The notes: generated from the letters alone by a model not told the origin. DNA of 7,205 nt from Firmicutes bacterium UBA3936 (GCA_002385745.1 DGEC01000008.1:1-7205), one strand, 5' to 3'. Numbered from the stretch's first letter, positions 1 through 5,874 are shown. Translations and numbers: made by a program.

Positions 1-19
1 AGATGTGTATAAGAGACAG
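1..19. other. Tn5/Nextera mosaic-end adapter (artefact)
   Basis: The sequence AGATGTGTATAAGAGACAG is identical to the 19-base mosaic end used in Tn5 tagmentation libraries. It sits exactly at the window edge and carries an in-frame stop (TAA at 10-12) relative to the resB reading frame that follows, so it does not belong to the gene. It is untrimmed adapter at a contig end. Genomic sequence begins at about base 20. Confidence 0.96.
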
Positions 20-339
20 ATGTTTACCTGCATCTGAACAGAACTGAAACCATTGAAACAAAAGATAATGTTTTTGAGCTTACCATGATCGGTTTTGAAA
101 ATGCCGTTGTTTATACAGTCTCACGTAATCTGGGGCGCCCCTTGCTTGCGACCGGAGCGGTGGTGCTGGTTGGTGGGCTCGTTTTATGTTTTGCCTTTAG
201 TCCCCGCCGCTTCTGGGCGGCGTATGAAGAAAACACAGGCGAAATGATAATTGGCGGCCAAAGCTACCGCAACAGGTACAGCCTGGAGCAGACTCTGGAT
301 AAAATCACTGCAGCCATTGGCGGCAGAGAGGAAGAATGA
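20..339 (+). CDS. resB: ResB-family cytochrome c biogenesis protein, C-terminal part only
   Basis: This is the last ~106 codons of a ResB (Ccs1) protein, the System II (Ccs) membrane partner of CcsA that delivers haem to apocytochrome c outside the membrane. Open codons run from base 22, upstream of the first ATG at 85, so the 85 start is only the first Met in a truncated frame. Visible features are an extracytoplasmic beta-rich stretch, a final membrane segment (PLLATGAVVLVGGLVLCFAF), then the typical ResB tail with SPRRFW, an IIGGQSYRN motif and an acidic end. The full protein is normally several hundred residues, and the missing N-terminus is lost to the contig end, not to mutation. The stop TGA at 337-339 is one base before the ccsA start, which fits the usual resB-ccsA operon. 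Family assignment rests on the tail motifs and the neighbour. Confidence 0.88.
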
Positions 340-340
340 T

Positions 341-1216
341 ATGTCGGTGATTATTGAAGTTACTCCCACCGCTCTCCTGGTGGAAAATACACTGTTTACA
401 CTTTCCGCCGCCCTTTATGTCCTGGCAGCGGTTTTCCATGTGCTGCTGCTGTCCGGCAAAAAGAAGGCCGGCCTTATTGCGGACCTTATATTTAAGACAG
501 GCTTTTTGCTGCATACCGCCTTTATCGTGACACGCGGCATAAATGTGCGGCGAGTGCCTTTTGTCGGACATTATGAATTCGGCAACCTCTTTATCTGGGC
601 AACTGTATTGCTTTACTTCCTGCTTAAATGGCGCAGGAGAGGCAAGTTTAACATCGTGGGAGCTTTCCTGACCTTGATTGTGGTTTTGTATTTGTCTTAC
701 CTTATCGTTGTACCTGTTCTTTTCCCTTCCATAAATATAGACCGCATGCACAGGGCCCTTAAGCCCGTTTTGCGATCAAGCTGGTTAAAAATCCACGTCA
801 GCGCTTCCGCTTTCGGCTATGCCGGCTTTACACTGGCTTTTACCGCTGCCGTTATGTGGCTTTTGAGATCCCGGCTGCCGGAAAAAAAATACCCGGCACG
901 GATAATGCCGGACTGCAGCACTGTGGAAGAATTTATGTATAGCGCGGCAGTAATCGGTTTTTTATTTCAAAGCATCATGATTATCACCGGAGCGGTATGG
1001 GCGGATATTTCCTGGGGCCGCTACTGGGGATGGGATCCCAAGGAAGTATGGGCCCTGATCACCTGGTTCGTCTATGCTGTCTACCTGCATGCCCGCCTGA
1101 CCCGGGGCTGGACGGGCGGCAGGGCTGTAGCATTGGTGCTGATTGGCTGGCTGGCCATGCTGTTTACCTGGACAGGGGTAGCCTGGTGGCTAACCGGTAT
1201 CCATTCCTTCGGTTAA
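341..1216 (+). CDS. ccsA: Cytochrome c biogenesis protein CcsA/ResC (haem handling, WWD domain)
   Basis: A 291-residue polytopic membrane protein that, with ResB, carries haem across the membrane and attaches it to apocytochrome c. The ATG at 341 is chosen because it lies one base after the resB stop, has a GAGAGG-type ribosome site at about 325-331, and removes a non-family N-terminal extension that an upstream ATG (251) would add inside resB. The WWD haem-binding motif is intact at residues 225-235 (W225-G-R-Y-W229-G-W231-D232-P-K-E235). Candidate haem-ligand histidines flank it: H77 in GHYEF, H152 in KIHVSAS and H250 in YLHAR. The protein ends in GIHSFG, close to the G-x-HSY ending common in CcsA. 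About eight hydrophobic segments can be seen. No truncation or missing key residue was found. Some family members are called ccsB or resC; the role is the same. Confidence 0.95.
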   Translation: MSVIIEVTPTALLVENTLFTLSAALYVLAAVFHVLLLSGKKKAGLIADLIFKTGFLLHTAFIVTRGINVRRVPFVGHYEFGNLFIWATVLLYFLLKWRRRGKFNIVGAFLTLIVVLYLSYLIVVPVLFPSINIDRMHRALKPVLRSSWLKIHVSASAFGYAGFTLAFTAAVMWLLRSRLPEKKYPARIMPDCSTVEEFMYSAAVIGFLFQSIMIITGAVWADISWGRYWGWDPKEVWALITWFVYAVYLHARLTRGWTGGRAVALVLIGWLAMLFTWTGVAWWLTGIHSFG

Positions 1217-1326
1217 AAAGCAGTCGACAGGTAACTAGAAAAGGCAACTTTTTTTTTAAATGTTTACTTTCTTGCAGGTGTACCGGCGGGCAAAAGAGAA
1301 TAATAAAAATGAACGCTGCTGACATG

Positions 1327-1370
1327 CCCTTTATGCAGAATAGATGACGCACTCTGCTTAAAGGGTTTCT
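1327..1370 (+). terminator. Probable terminator after resB-ccsA
   Basis: CCCTTTATGCAGA (1327-1339) pairs with TCTGCTTAAAGGG (1353-1365) with 12 of 13 pairs and one T-T mismatch. The 13-base loop is followed by TTTCTTATT. The tail is T-rich but broken, and the loop is large, so this is a moderate terminator. It lies 110 bases past the ccsA stop and 110 bases before the next gene. The rest of the 264-base gap holds a run of nine Ts (1250-1258) behind a weak AAAAG/CTTTT hairpin and a small hairpin at about 1375-1393. I see no convincing promoter there. Confidence 0.5.
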
Positions 1371-1480
1371 TATTCCTGTATTGCGGAATACGGCATGCTA
1401 ACCGGATGTCAAGCCATGCGCTGCCGTTATGTTTAGGACGGACAAACAATGGCAAAATATTAACACAGGAGGTGCGGTAA

Positions 1481-1933
1481 ATGGAGCAGGTAGGTTTGGT
1501 GGTCGAAGTAAAAGACGACAAAGCAGTTGTTGCTGTACAACGCCATGATGTCTGTGCCAAGTGCGGCGGCTGCGGGGCTGCTGTTTCAGGCAGTGGCGAA
1601 ACACATCTGGAAGCATTAAACAAAGTCAATGCAGCGGTTGGTCAGACGGTAATGATTTCCAGTGATACGGCACAGGTTCTCAAGGCTTCGTTTATGGTTT
1701 ATATGGTTCCTCTGCTGTTTTTGCTGGCGGGACTTTATATCGGGCAGCAGCTCGATGGAATATTGGGATATGTTGCCCGCCTGGACATCATTTTAGGCAT
1801 AACGCTGCTTTTAATCTCTTATCTGCTTGTTCGCATTTATGACAGGAAATTATCCCGCCGCCGTACACTTGCCACCGTCATTGAAATTTTACATGATGAA
1901 CCCTATACGGGACCGGAGGATGAAAAATGTTAG
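1481..1933 (+). CDS. RseC/MucC-family membrane redox protein
   Basis: A 150-residue small membrane protein of the RseC (SoxR-reducing system / MucC) family. Residues 1-65 form a cytoplasmic domain beginning with the typical MEQVGLVVEV strand and carry a cysteine cluster C25-x2-C28-x2-C31 (CAKCGGC). Two membrane segments follow at about 71-89 and 99-118, then a basic tail (KLSRRR) and an acidic C-terminus ending in Cys150. In Proteobacteria, RseC acts with Rnf-type complexes to reduce SoxR and also modulates sigma-E; in anaerobic Firmicutes its partner is not settled. The start is supported by an AGGAGGTG site at 1468-1475. The last 7 bases overlap the next gene, a flavoprotein, which suggests translational coupling and a joint electron-transfer role (inference). 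The name rseC is withheld because the sigma-E context is absent. Confidence 0.86.
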   Translation: MEQVGLVVEVKDDKAVVAVQRHDVCAKCGGCGAAVSGSGETHLEALNKVNAAVGQTVMISSDTAQVLKASFMVYMVPLLFLLAGLYIGQQLDGILGYVARLDIILGITLLLISYLLVRIYDRKLSRRRTLATVIEILHDEPYTGPEDEKC

Positions 1934-2496
1934 TTTTGGGTATTTCGGGAAGCCCTCGCAGAAACGGTAACACTGAAATTCTACTTGATGAGGCGCTCAA
2001 GAGTGCCGGAGAAGCCGGTGCGGATACTGAAAAAGTAATATTGCAAAAGATGAAATTTTCACCCTGCATAGCCTGCGGATCCTGTGACAATACAGGTATT
2101 TGCGTGCTGAAAGACGACATGCAGGAGCTCTATGAAAAAATAATTGCGGCAGATGCGCTGATAGTATCTACTCCCATCTACTTTTACAATGTATCCGCCT
2201 GCCTGAAAGCGGCCATTGACCGCGCCCAGGCCTTATGGGCGCGCAGGTATTATTTAAAAGAACCCCTGCTATTAAAGGATAAGCCCGGCTACTTAATCAG
2301 TGTCGGGGCAACAAAGGGGAAAAGGCTGTTTAAGGGGACTATTCTGACTATCCGGTATTATTACAACGCGGCAGGCTATGTGCTTGCTGATCAGCTGTTG
2401 GTACGCGGGGTAGACAATAAGGGAGATATTAATAAACACCCCGAGTACTTAAAGGCGGCTGCTGAAATAGGACGCCTGGCGGCGCAGGGAAAATAA
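1927..2496 (+). CDS. Iron-sulfur flavoprotein (Isf-like), NADPH-dependent FMN reductase fold
   Basis: A 189-residue flavodoxin-fold protein of the Isf / NADPH-dependent FMN reductase family. The FMN phosphate loop is seen as SGSPRRNGNT (residues 7-16), and the second flavin-contact loop as STPIYFYN (81-88). A compact cysteine cluster, C47-x2-C50-x2-C53-x5-C59, lies between them. This is the spacing of the [4Fe-4S] motif in archaeal and clostridial iron-sulfur flavoproteins, in which electrons pass from ferredoxin-like donors through the cluster to FMN. The protein is soluble and cytoplasmic. The start ATG lies inside the 3' end of the RseC-family gene (7-base overlap) with GGAGGA at 1915-1920 just upstream, so the two are translated together. 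The downstream terminator ends the unit. The physiological acceptor cannot be read from the sequence; oxygen or peroxide detoxification, or electron supply to the RseC partner, are possibilities. Confidence 0.88.
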   Translation: MLVLGISGSPRRNGNTEILLDEALKSAGEAGADTEKVILQKMKFSPCIACGSCDNTGICVLKDDMQELYEKIIAADALIVSTPIYFYNVSACLKAAIDRAQALWARRYYLKEPLLLKDKPGYLISVGATKGKRLFKGTILTIRYYYNAAGYVLADQLLVRGVDNKGDINKHPEYLKAAAEIGRLAAQGK

Positions 2497-2522
2497 ACAA
2501 CAGCTTCTGGAACCGGCAGATC

Positions 2523-2545
2523 CCGGCAGGGAAATGCCGGTTTTT
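2523..2545 (+). terminator. Intrinsic terminator of the RseC-flavoprotein operon
   Basis: CCGGCA (2523-2528) pairs perfectly with TGCCGG (2535-2540) across a GGGAAA loop, followed at once by TTTTT (2541-2545). It begins 26 bases after the flavoprotein stop. The ATG at 2534, which would extend the next gene upstream, lies inside this hairpin, so that start is unlikely. Confidence 0.82.
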
Positions 2546-2572
2546 GTCAAAATGTATATAAAAATCTGTATT
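2544..2572 (+). promoter_or_regulatory. Likely sigma-A-type promoter of the M14 peptidase
   Basis: TTGTCA (2544-2549, 5 of 6 to TTGACA) and TGTATT (2567-2572, 4 of 6 to TATAAT) are separated by 17 bases. They lie directly behind the upstream terminator and about 34 bases before the chosen ATG at 2606, giving a short leader. Two partial hexamers at ideal spacing are suggestive but not decisive. Confidence 0.45.
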
Positions 2573-2605
2573 CAGGTAATTGTTTTGGGGAGAGCAGGGA
2601 GAGTA

Positions 2606-4084
2606 ATGGTAGAGAACAAACAAAACCTGCAGCTTTTCTTCTTTATTGCAGGCTTTTTCCTTTTTGTCTGCCTGCTTCCCAGATTTTTGGATTTTACCGG
2701 GGCGGGCATGACTTTTGGTGCGCCGCTGAACGAGTGGGAATATATTAACAGCCTGGGTGTTTTTCCCGAAAAGTGGCAGGAAACTGGAGGTGAACTGCCG
2801 GTTTCCCGCCGGGAAGCACTGGAGGTTTTTGCCGCCATCGAGGGGCAGGAGGATTTTGACAATTACAGCGAAATGCTGGAGATTTCCGGAGTTTTCCTTG
2901 ATGGCAACGAAGCTGTTTTAAGAAGGGAAGAGCTTTACAGACTGCTTGCCCGGATTGTTAACATCCCGGCGGATGCAGACTGTGAGAAATTTTTTCTGAA
3001 AGGGGAAACTGAAGACCTGCCGCTGGACTACCTGGCGCAGGAAGGAATAATTGCCGTGCCCCCCGAGAGGGTGTTTTTACCTGCTGAGAAAGTAACCCGC
3101 CGGGAACTGGTACAAACAGTAGCCCGGGCGGCCTGGCCGGCATTTAGAATTACCAATACTGCAGTTACTGTTGTTACGGGAGATATACATACCTACGGCA
3201 AAATGGAATATGACCTGCAGGTACTTTTCGCATCCTACCACGAACTGCTTGACCTGCAGGTAATAGGGCAATCTGTCGAAGGCCGCAATATATATGCTGT
3301 ACGTATGGGAAACGGTCCTGTGGAAATATTCCTGGATGCTTCTATTCACGGCAGTGAATGGCTGACTACCACTTTGCTCATGAAAATGCTGGAAGAGTAT
3401 GCTTATCATGCGCATAATGGACTTCTGTTTGGCGGCTATGACGTAAATGCCATGTTGGAAGAAGTAACTTTCTGGTTTTTGCCAATGCTTAATCCGGATG
3501 GGGTAACCCTTGTCCTCGAAGGTCCGGAAGCGGTGGAGCACGAAAAAGAGGTCCGGAAAATACTGCTGGAAAACGGGAAAAACAGCTTTGACGGCTGGAA
3601 GGCAAATATCAGGGGTGTTGATTTAAACCGCCAGTTCCCCCCTAACTGGCATTACCTGGTGAAGGTTGAAAGCAAGCCGGCGCCCGGTTATTTTAAAGGC
3701 AACGAACCGTTAAGCGAACCGGAAGCGCAAGCACTGTATAAATTTACTCTTGCCCGGAAGCCGGCCATGGTTCTGTCTTTCCATCAGCAGGGAGAAATTT
3801 TATACTGGTATTATAAGCAAAAAGGGGAGCAACTGGCCCGGGACCGCAGGATTGTCCAAGCCCTTTCCGTGGTAACTGGCTATCCCTATTACCCGCGTTA
3901 TCTAATTAACGGCGGGAAATATATGGACTGGGTAATCAGTGAACTCGCTGTGCCGGCAATAATAATTGAAGTCGGCACCAAAGTCGGTGATTTAGGACAG
4001 TGGGACAGAATCTGGCGGCAGAACCGCTATGTGGGACTGGCGGCGGCGGAGCTTATTCTCCTGGAAAACAGGACAAGACAGTAA
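2606..4084 (+). CDS. Membrane-anchored M14 metallocarboxypeptidase with SLH-like repeats
   Basis: A 492-residue zinc peptidase of the M14 family, probably of the gamma-D-glutamyl-diaminopimelate peptidase branch that trims cell-wall or spore peptides. Residues 9-28 form a membrane anchor or uncleaved signal; no lipobox is present. Three degenerate S-layer-homology-like units follow at about 42-78, 86-117 and 139-175, each ending in the typical helix (PVSRREALEVF, VLRREELYRLL, VTRRELVQTVA). The catalytic domain covers about 200-492: zinc ligands H248 and E251 in HGSEW, NPDG at 296-299, substrate-binding N341-R342 in DLNRQF, third zinc ligand H393 in SFHQQGE, and catalytic E455 in IIIEVGT. All key residues are present, so it should be active. 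The ATG at 2606 has AGGGAG at 2596-2601; the upstream ATG at 2534 lies in a terminator. It is monocistronic, with its own promoter and terminator. Exact substrate is inferred. Confidence 0.88.
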   Translation: MVENKQNLQLFFFIAGFFLFVCLLPRFLDFTGAGMTFGAPLNEWEYINSLGVFPEKWQETGGELPVSRREALEVFAAIEGQEDFDNYSEMLEISGVFLDGNEAVLRREELYRLLARIVNIPADADCEKFFLKGETEDLPLDYLAQEGIIAVPPERVFLPAEKVTRRELVQTVARAAWPAFRITNTAVTVVTGDIHTYGKMEYDLQVLFASYHELLDLQVIGQSVEGRNIYAVRMGNGPVEIFLDASIHGSEWLTTTLLMKMLEEYAYHAHNGLLFGGYDVNAMLEEVTFWFLPMLNPDGVTLVLEGPEAVEHEKEVRKILLENGKNSFDGWKANIRGVDLNRQFPPNWHYLVKVESKPAPGYFKGNEPLSEPEAQALYKFTLARKPAMVLSFHQQGEILYWYYKQKGEQLARDRRIVQALSVVTGYPYYPRYLINGGKYMDWVISELAVPAIIIEVGTKVGDLGQWDRIWRQNRYVGLAAAELILLENRTRQ

Positions 4085-4138
4085 GCCGGCTGCGGCAGGC
4101 TTAAACAGCAGCAAAATATCATTTTTGGAAAAAGCATT

Positions 4139-4167
4139 AACGCCCGGGTTTTTCCCCGGGCGTTTCT
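4139..4167 (+). terminator. Strong stem-loop terminator after the M14 peptidase
   Basis: AACGCCCGGG (4139-4148) pairs perfectly over 10 bases with CCCGGGCGTT (4155-4164) across a TTTTTC loop. The tail TTTCTCGCTT is only partly T-rich. It lies about 55 bases after the peptidase stop and before the padR promoter. A smaller inverted repeat (TAAGCC at 4082-4087 with GGCTTA at 4098-4103) overlaps the peptidase stop codon. Confidence 0.75.
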
Positions 4168-4243
4168 CGCTTGCATTTGTTATACCGCCGGATTTCCGTT
4201 GCATAATCCCGGCAATCCAAGACAAAAAATACCGGGGCAGATA

Positions 4244-4272
4244 TTGACAAAAGCATTTTATGAAAATAAAAT
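4244..4272 (+). promoter_or_regulatory. Near-consensus sigma-A promoter of the padR operon
   Basis: A perfect TTGACA (4244-4249) is followed after exactly 17 bases by TAAAAT (4267-4272, 5 of 6). Transcription would begin at about 4279, giving a leader of roughly 67 bases before the GTG start of padR. The surrounding 4230-4340 is markedly AT-rich. A promoter this strong in front of a repressor gene fits autorepression. Confidence 0.85.
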
Positions 4273-4303
4273 AATACCTAGTAGCACAAAGTATATAGAG
4301 AAG

Positions 4304-4316
4304 CAATATATTATTG
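4304..4316. promoter_or_regulatory. Candidate PadR operator (inverted repeat in the leader)
   Basis: CAATA (4304-4308) and TATTG (4312-4316) form a perfect 5-base inverted repeat around a 3-base centre, about 25-37 bases downstream of the predicted transcription start. PadR-family repressors usually bind AT-rich dyads near their own promoters. The short arms could arise by chance in such AT-rich DNA, and it is not the classical ATGT-N8-ACAT PadR site. Confidence 0.3.
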
Positions 4317-4345
4317 TAATCTATGTAAATATCTGCAGAGAGCCG

Positions 4346-4681
4346 GTGATAACCATAGAAATCAGAAAAGAATTAAAATCAGGGGTTATTGAGCTTGCCA
4401 TACTGGCCTTGCTGGTAAGAAGAGAGATGTATGGATATGAATTGAGCCAGAAAATCCTGGATTTGTCTTCCGGGCAAATAGAAGTTAAGGAGGGTACATT
4501 ATATCCTATTCTTTACCGCCTGGAGGAAAGAGGGATCATAACGAGCCGCTGGCAGGCTCCCCTGGGAAGAGGGAAACCGCGGAAGTATTATTATGTGACC
4601 GGCAAAGGAAGGCAGTATTTTGCCGGGTACCGGAAAGAGTGGAATGTGGTGGTTGAATTTATGTGTAAAATACTGGAATAG
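4346..4681 (+). CDS. PadR-family transcriptional regulator
   Basis: An 111-residue winged-helix repressor of the PadR family (short, one-domain type). Visible landmarks are the N-terminal helix KELKSGVIELAILALL, the turn MYGYELSQKI, the recognition region EVKEGTLYPILYRLEERGII, and the wing SRWQAPLGRGKPRKYYYVTGKGRQYF, ending in a dimerisation helix. The start is taken as GTG at 4346 (Val-Ile-Thr-Ile-Glu-Ile), which gives the usual family length; AGAGAG at 4337-4342 is a close, weak ribosome site. The only in-frame ATG (4199) would add ~49 unrelated residues, and it lies upstream of the promoter at 4244-4272, so it would not be on the transcript. The gene is followed after 12 bases by the HAAS-like repeat protein, a pairing common for PadR genes. 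Effector is unknown; autoregulation is inferred. Confidence 0.9.
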   Translation: MITIEIRKELKSGVIELAILALLVRREMYGYELSQKILDLSSGQIEVKEGTLYPILYRLEERGIITSRWQAPLGRGKPRKYYYVTGKGRQYFAGYRKEWNVVVEFMCKILE

Positions 4682-4693
4682 GGAGTGTTGATT

Positions 4694-5377
4694 ATGGAAA
4701 AAAGGTATCTTGATTATATTGATGATGTTGTGAGCAGAATTGATACGGACAGTCAGACAAAAAACAAAATAAAGCAGAGTTTAACCGAACATATAGAGGC
4801 ATTAATTGAAAAACACGGTTCACTCGCTTATAATAAACTTGATCCCGTTGAAAAAGTGGCCTGGGAATTCAGTGAAAATTTACAACTGCAAGATAGGAAA
4901 GAGTACAGCTATCCCTGGCCGAGGAGATATCCAGTCTGGCGCAGGGTGTCACAGAAAAAAATATTTAATATCCCGCTTTACCACATTACAGACGGCTATA
5001 ATCCCGAAACGGGTGAATTTGAAATCGCCCGGGGCATTTTTGCTTTTGGACCGGTAGCCTTGGGTGTGTTTACAGCAGGTGGCATAGCCCTGGGAGTGTT
5101 TAGCTTCGCCGGCATTTCCGCAGGTGTTTTACTGGCACTGGGCGGCTTGTCGTTAAGCGCGCTTGCTTCGCTTGGAGGTGCGGCCGTTGCCGGACTTTTT
5201 GCCGCCGGCGGAATGGCTGTTTCTTTCGGCCTTTCAATCGGCGGTTTTGCTGTAGGCCATATAGCAATCGGCGGGGAAGTGTTTGGGGAATATATTTATA
5301 AAACTACCACCGGTGAAGGCAATGCTGTTGAATGGTTCAGGAATTATCTGCCGTACTTTGTAAAATTTTTTCAGTAA
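4694..5377 (+). CDS. HAAS-like domain protein with tandem Gly/Ala-rich repeats (PadR partner)
   Basis: A 227-residue protein of unknown function. Residues 1-66 form a helical domain resembling the HAAS/DUF1700 or 'permease prefix' type that travels with PadR genes: YLDYIDDVVSRI, then SLTEHIEALIEKHG, then DPVEKVAWEFSENLQ. Residues about 67-100 are a Trp/Tyr/Arg-rich linker. Residues 111-194 hold about eight tandem units of 10-11 residues with the pattern x-A-x-G-x4-G-G (for example VALGVFTAGG, IALGVFSFAG, FAVGHIAIGG). The tail is aromatic (EWFRNYLPYFVKFFQ). The repeats could be small-residue-packed membrane segments or a glycine-rich solenoid; the sequence alone does not decide. The ATG at 4694 is preferred over GTG 4685 because GGGAG at 4681-4685 is then well spaced. 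It ends in a double stop (TAATAA). It is likely co-transcribed with padR and may sense a signal for it (inference). Confidence 0.8.
   Translation: MEKRYLDYIDDVVSRIDTDSQTKNKIKQSLTEHIEALIEKHGSLAYNKLDPVEKVAWEFSENLQLQDRKEYSYPWPRRYPVWRRVSQKKIFNIPLYHITDGYNPETGEFEIARGIFAFGPVALGVFTAGGIALGVFSFAGISAGVLLALGGLSLSALASLGGAAVAGLFAAGGMAVSFGLSIGGFAVGHIAIGGEVFGEYIYKTTTGEGNAVEWFRNYLPYFVKFFQ
5024..5275 (+). repeat. Protein-level tandem repeat, ~8 units of 10-11 codons
   Basis: Within the HAAS-like protein, eight consecutive units share small residues at fixed places and end in G-G, A-G or G-P. Units 1-3 and 8 are 10 residues long and units 4-7 are 11, so there is one change of register in the middle. The DNA of the units has diverged, so this is an old protein repeat under selection and not a recent DNA duplication. 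Confidence 0.75.
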
Positions 5378-5399
5378 TAAAAATAAAAGATGTCTATGT

Positions 5400-5418
5400 A
5401 CAGAACGCTGTTTTTTTT
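5400..5418 (+). terminator. Weak terminator candidate between the padR operon and mscL
   Basis: ACAG (5400-5403) pairs with CTGT (5408-5411) around an AACG loop, and the stem runs into eight Ts (5411-5418). The T-run is good but the stem is only four pairs, so read-through into mscL is likely. No clear promoter for mscL was found in the remaining ~60 bases. Confidence 0.3.
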
Positions 5419-5478
5419 CTGTGACTTGTGCGGTTGTGGAAGCAATTAGCTGATTAACAATGAAAGGAGCAGGGCTTT

Positions 5479-5856
5479 ATGTGGGAAGAATTTAAAAAAT
5501 TTGCTGTCAAGGGTAATGTTATTGATCTGGCAATTGCCGTAATAGTAGGGGGCGCTTTTGGCAAAATTGTTACGTCGCTTGTTAATGATGTCATAATGCC
5601 GGTATTTGGCATTGTTTTTGGGGGAGTGGACTTTTCCGGCCTGGTGTTTACCTATAAGGATGCAGCAATTTCCTATGGTTTGTTTTTGCAGAGTATAGTT
5701 GACTTTTTCCTCATTTCAGTTTCAATCTTTTTGTTTGTGCGTCTCTTCGAGCGTTTTAAAAAGAAGGAAGAAACGGAAGCTCCCGCCCCGGAGCAGGCGC
5801 CCGAAGTTGTTCTTTTGACGGAAATCCGCGACCTGCTGCAACAGAAAACGAACTAA
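5479..5856 (+). CDS. mscL: Large-conductance mechanosensitive channel MscL
   Basis: A 125-residue inner-membrane channel that opens under high membrane tension to release solutes during hypo-osmotic shock; it assembles as a pentamer. The N-terminal amphipathic helix (MWEEFKKFAVKGNVIDLAIA) and first membrane helix (about 13-43, with the family signature GGAFGKIVTSLVNDVIMP) are intact. The second helix is at about 66-90 and is followed by the basic RFKKKEE cluster and a Pro/Glu-rich linker into a C-terminal bundle (EVVLLTEIRDLLQQ). The hydrophobic gate positions correspond to L17, A20 and V21; the alanine where E. coli has Gly22 matches the mycobacterial form. The periplasmic loop is short, giving a protein slightly shorter than the 136 residues of E. 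coli. AAAGGAG at 5463-5469 supports the ATG. Confidence 0.97.
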   Translation: MWEEFKKFAVKGNVIDLAIAVIVGGAFGKIVTSLVNDVIMPVFGIVFGGVDFSGLVFTYKDAAISYGLFLQSIVDFFLISVSIFLFVRLFERFKKKEETEAPAPEQAPEVVLLTEIRDLLQQKTN

Positions 5857-5874
5857 ATTATTCCGTAGCAGAAG

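Noticed and set aside
251..340. Upstream ATG extension of ccsA inside resB
   Set aside because: It would overlap the resB end by ~90 bases and add a non-family N-terminus; ATG 341 has a ribosome site and the right spacing to the resB stop.
305..751. Long minus-strand frame over resB-ccsA
   Set aside because: It is the antisense shadow of well-supported membrane protein genes and has no family features.
1309..1347. Leader peptide of 12 codons
   Set aside because: It has no clear ribosome site and no telling residue bias; kept only as a remark in a finding.
2606..2695. Lipoprotein signal in the M14 peptidase (Cys22)
   Set aside because: The residues before Cys22 (LFV) do not fit a lipobox; a simple membrane anchor is more likely.
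4029..4247. Small plus-strand frame across the peptidase end
   Set aside because: It lies in another frame over the peptidase 3' end and the terminator hairpin, with no ribosome site or recognisable motif.
5378..5478. Promoter for mscL
   Set aside because: TTG-type -35 candidates (for example TTGTGC at 5426) have no acceptable -10 box at 16-18 bases.
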